Below the pieces are notes generated by a model. It had not been told where the DNA came from. It worked only from the letters and a program-made list of their open reading frames with translations, and made no database searches. This document shows, one piece after another, positions 63,902 through 64,000 of a stretch of DNA of 64,000 bases (position 1 is its first letter; each line of letters begins with the position of its first letter). Origin of the DNA: Anaerotalea alkaliphila (lineage in GTDB: Bacteria; Bacillota; Clostridia; Lachnospirales; Vallitaleaceae); assembly GCF_010179735.1 (NCBI RefSeq), contig NZ_JAAEEH010000005.1, positions 41,973 to 105,972 on the forward strand. The letters run 5' to 3'. A program made the translations under genes and the position numbers.

Positions 63902-64000
63902 GATCAAAAAACTTTAAAAATTGAGTTTTAAAAAAGCGTATAGCAAAGCTAGCCAATAGCAAAATCCGAACATTGGCATTTGGTTGGCATATGAGACACC

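Larger units (their letters stand above)
48476..64000. mobile_element. AT-rich defence island / phage- or ICE-like element (left part)
   Basis: Base composition drops visibly from 48476 on and stays AT-rich to the window end; codon use changes with it. Content: an XRE regulator, a type I R-M operon, a nuclease-RAMA fusion, a Hachiman-like pair, then sigma-like, antirepressor and DUF4406-type genes of phage/ICE type. No integrase, terminal repeat or attachment site was found, and the right end is outside the window, so the boundary at 48476 is by composition only. Confidence 0.6.

Noticed and set aside
1..64000. CRISPR array, tRNA or rRNA genes
   Set aside because: No spaced identical repeats of 25-40 bp and no cloverleaf or rRNA segment was found by eye; short repeats at 48594-48680 are only three imperfect units.

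Overview
The window is a stretch of a bacterial chromosome from a low-to-medium GC Gram-positive lineage, most likely a member of the Clostridia. The evidence is the gene content: B. subtilis-type PurR, SpoVG, PerR, MutS2, YhaM, the DnaD/DnaI pair, the short archaeal/eukaryal-like ProRS, a GlgC/GlgD pair, and SD-rich start sites (AGGAGG-like) with TTGNNN-17-TATAAT promoters. The first 48.5 kb are visibly GC-rich and gene-dense. The last 15.5 kb are abruptly AT-rich and read as acquired DNA. No genus can be named from the sequence alone.

Layout of the core part. 0-9 kb: an MBL-fold fragment, a QueT-like transporter, a SWIM/SNF2 helicase with an M29 aminopeptidase, then asnS, an MscS channel and phosphofructokinase. 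8.8-11.3 kb: dnaD and dnaI on the minus strand, preceded by an intergenic region with a cluster of DnaA-box-like sequences. 11.3-19 kb: murC (minus), then purR, glgC-glgD, spoVG, glmU-prs. This is the classic purR-spoVG-glmU-prs neighbourhood with the glycogen genes glgCD placed inside it. 19-32 kb: a HAD protein lacking its nucleophile, an unknown membrane protein, proS, two ABC-F proteins, an FAD oxidoreductase, RidA, a CCA-adding-type nucleotidyltransferase, a PEGA protein and a phosphoglucomutase. 32-38.9 kb: the ispE-GntR-exonuclease overlap cluster, hemolysin III, an SLH protein, and an AIR-synthase-like/Lrp/aminotransferase group. 38.9-48.5 kb: perR, trmL, mutS2 with a two-component system, a DUF692 (MNIO-like) protein preceded by a tiny transcription unit, yhaM and rlmD.

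The AT-rich region (about 48.5 kb to the window end) starts right after rlmD and its terminator. It opens with an XRE regulator behind three imperfect direct repeats, followed by a complete type I restriction-modification operon (hsdM, hsdS, a 67-codon basic ORF, hsdR). Next come YdbC- and YjzC-like small proteins, a PD-(D/E)XK nuclease fused to a RAMA domain, and a two-gene Hachiman-like module (hamA/DUF1837 and the hamB helicase). A small Lys/Ser-rich protein follows. Then comes a roughly 175-nt segment that can fold into a long closed multibranch RNA, ending next to the ribosome binding site of a sigma-like gene. Last are a phage-type antirepressor, a DUF4406-like protein and a tiny ORF. 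This is a defence island embedded in, or fused to, a phage- or ICE-like element whose other end and integrase lie outside the window.

The observations I rate highest are the structured RNA at 61783-61958, the Hachiman-like pair whose HamA appears to lack the canonical E-x-K residues, the nuclease-RAMA fusion beside the R-M operon, the DnaA-box cluster upstream of dnaD-dnaI, and a two-hairpin intergenic element present twice with a compensatory base change.
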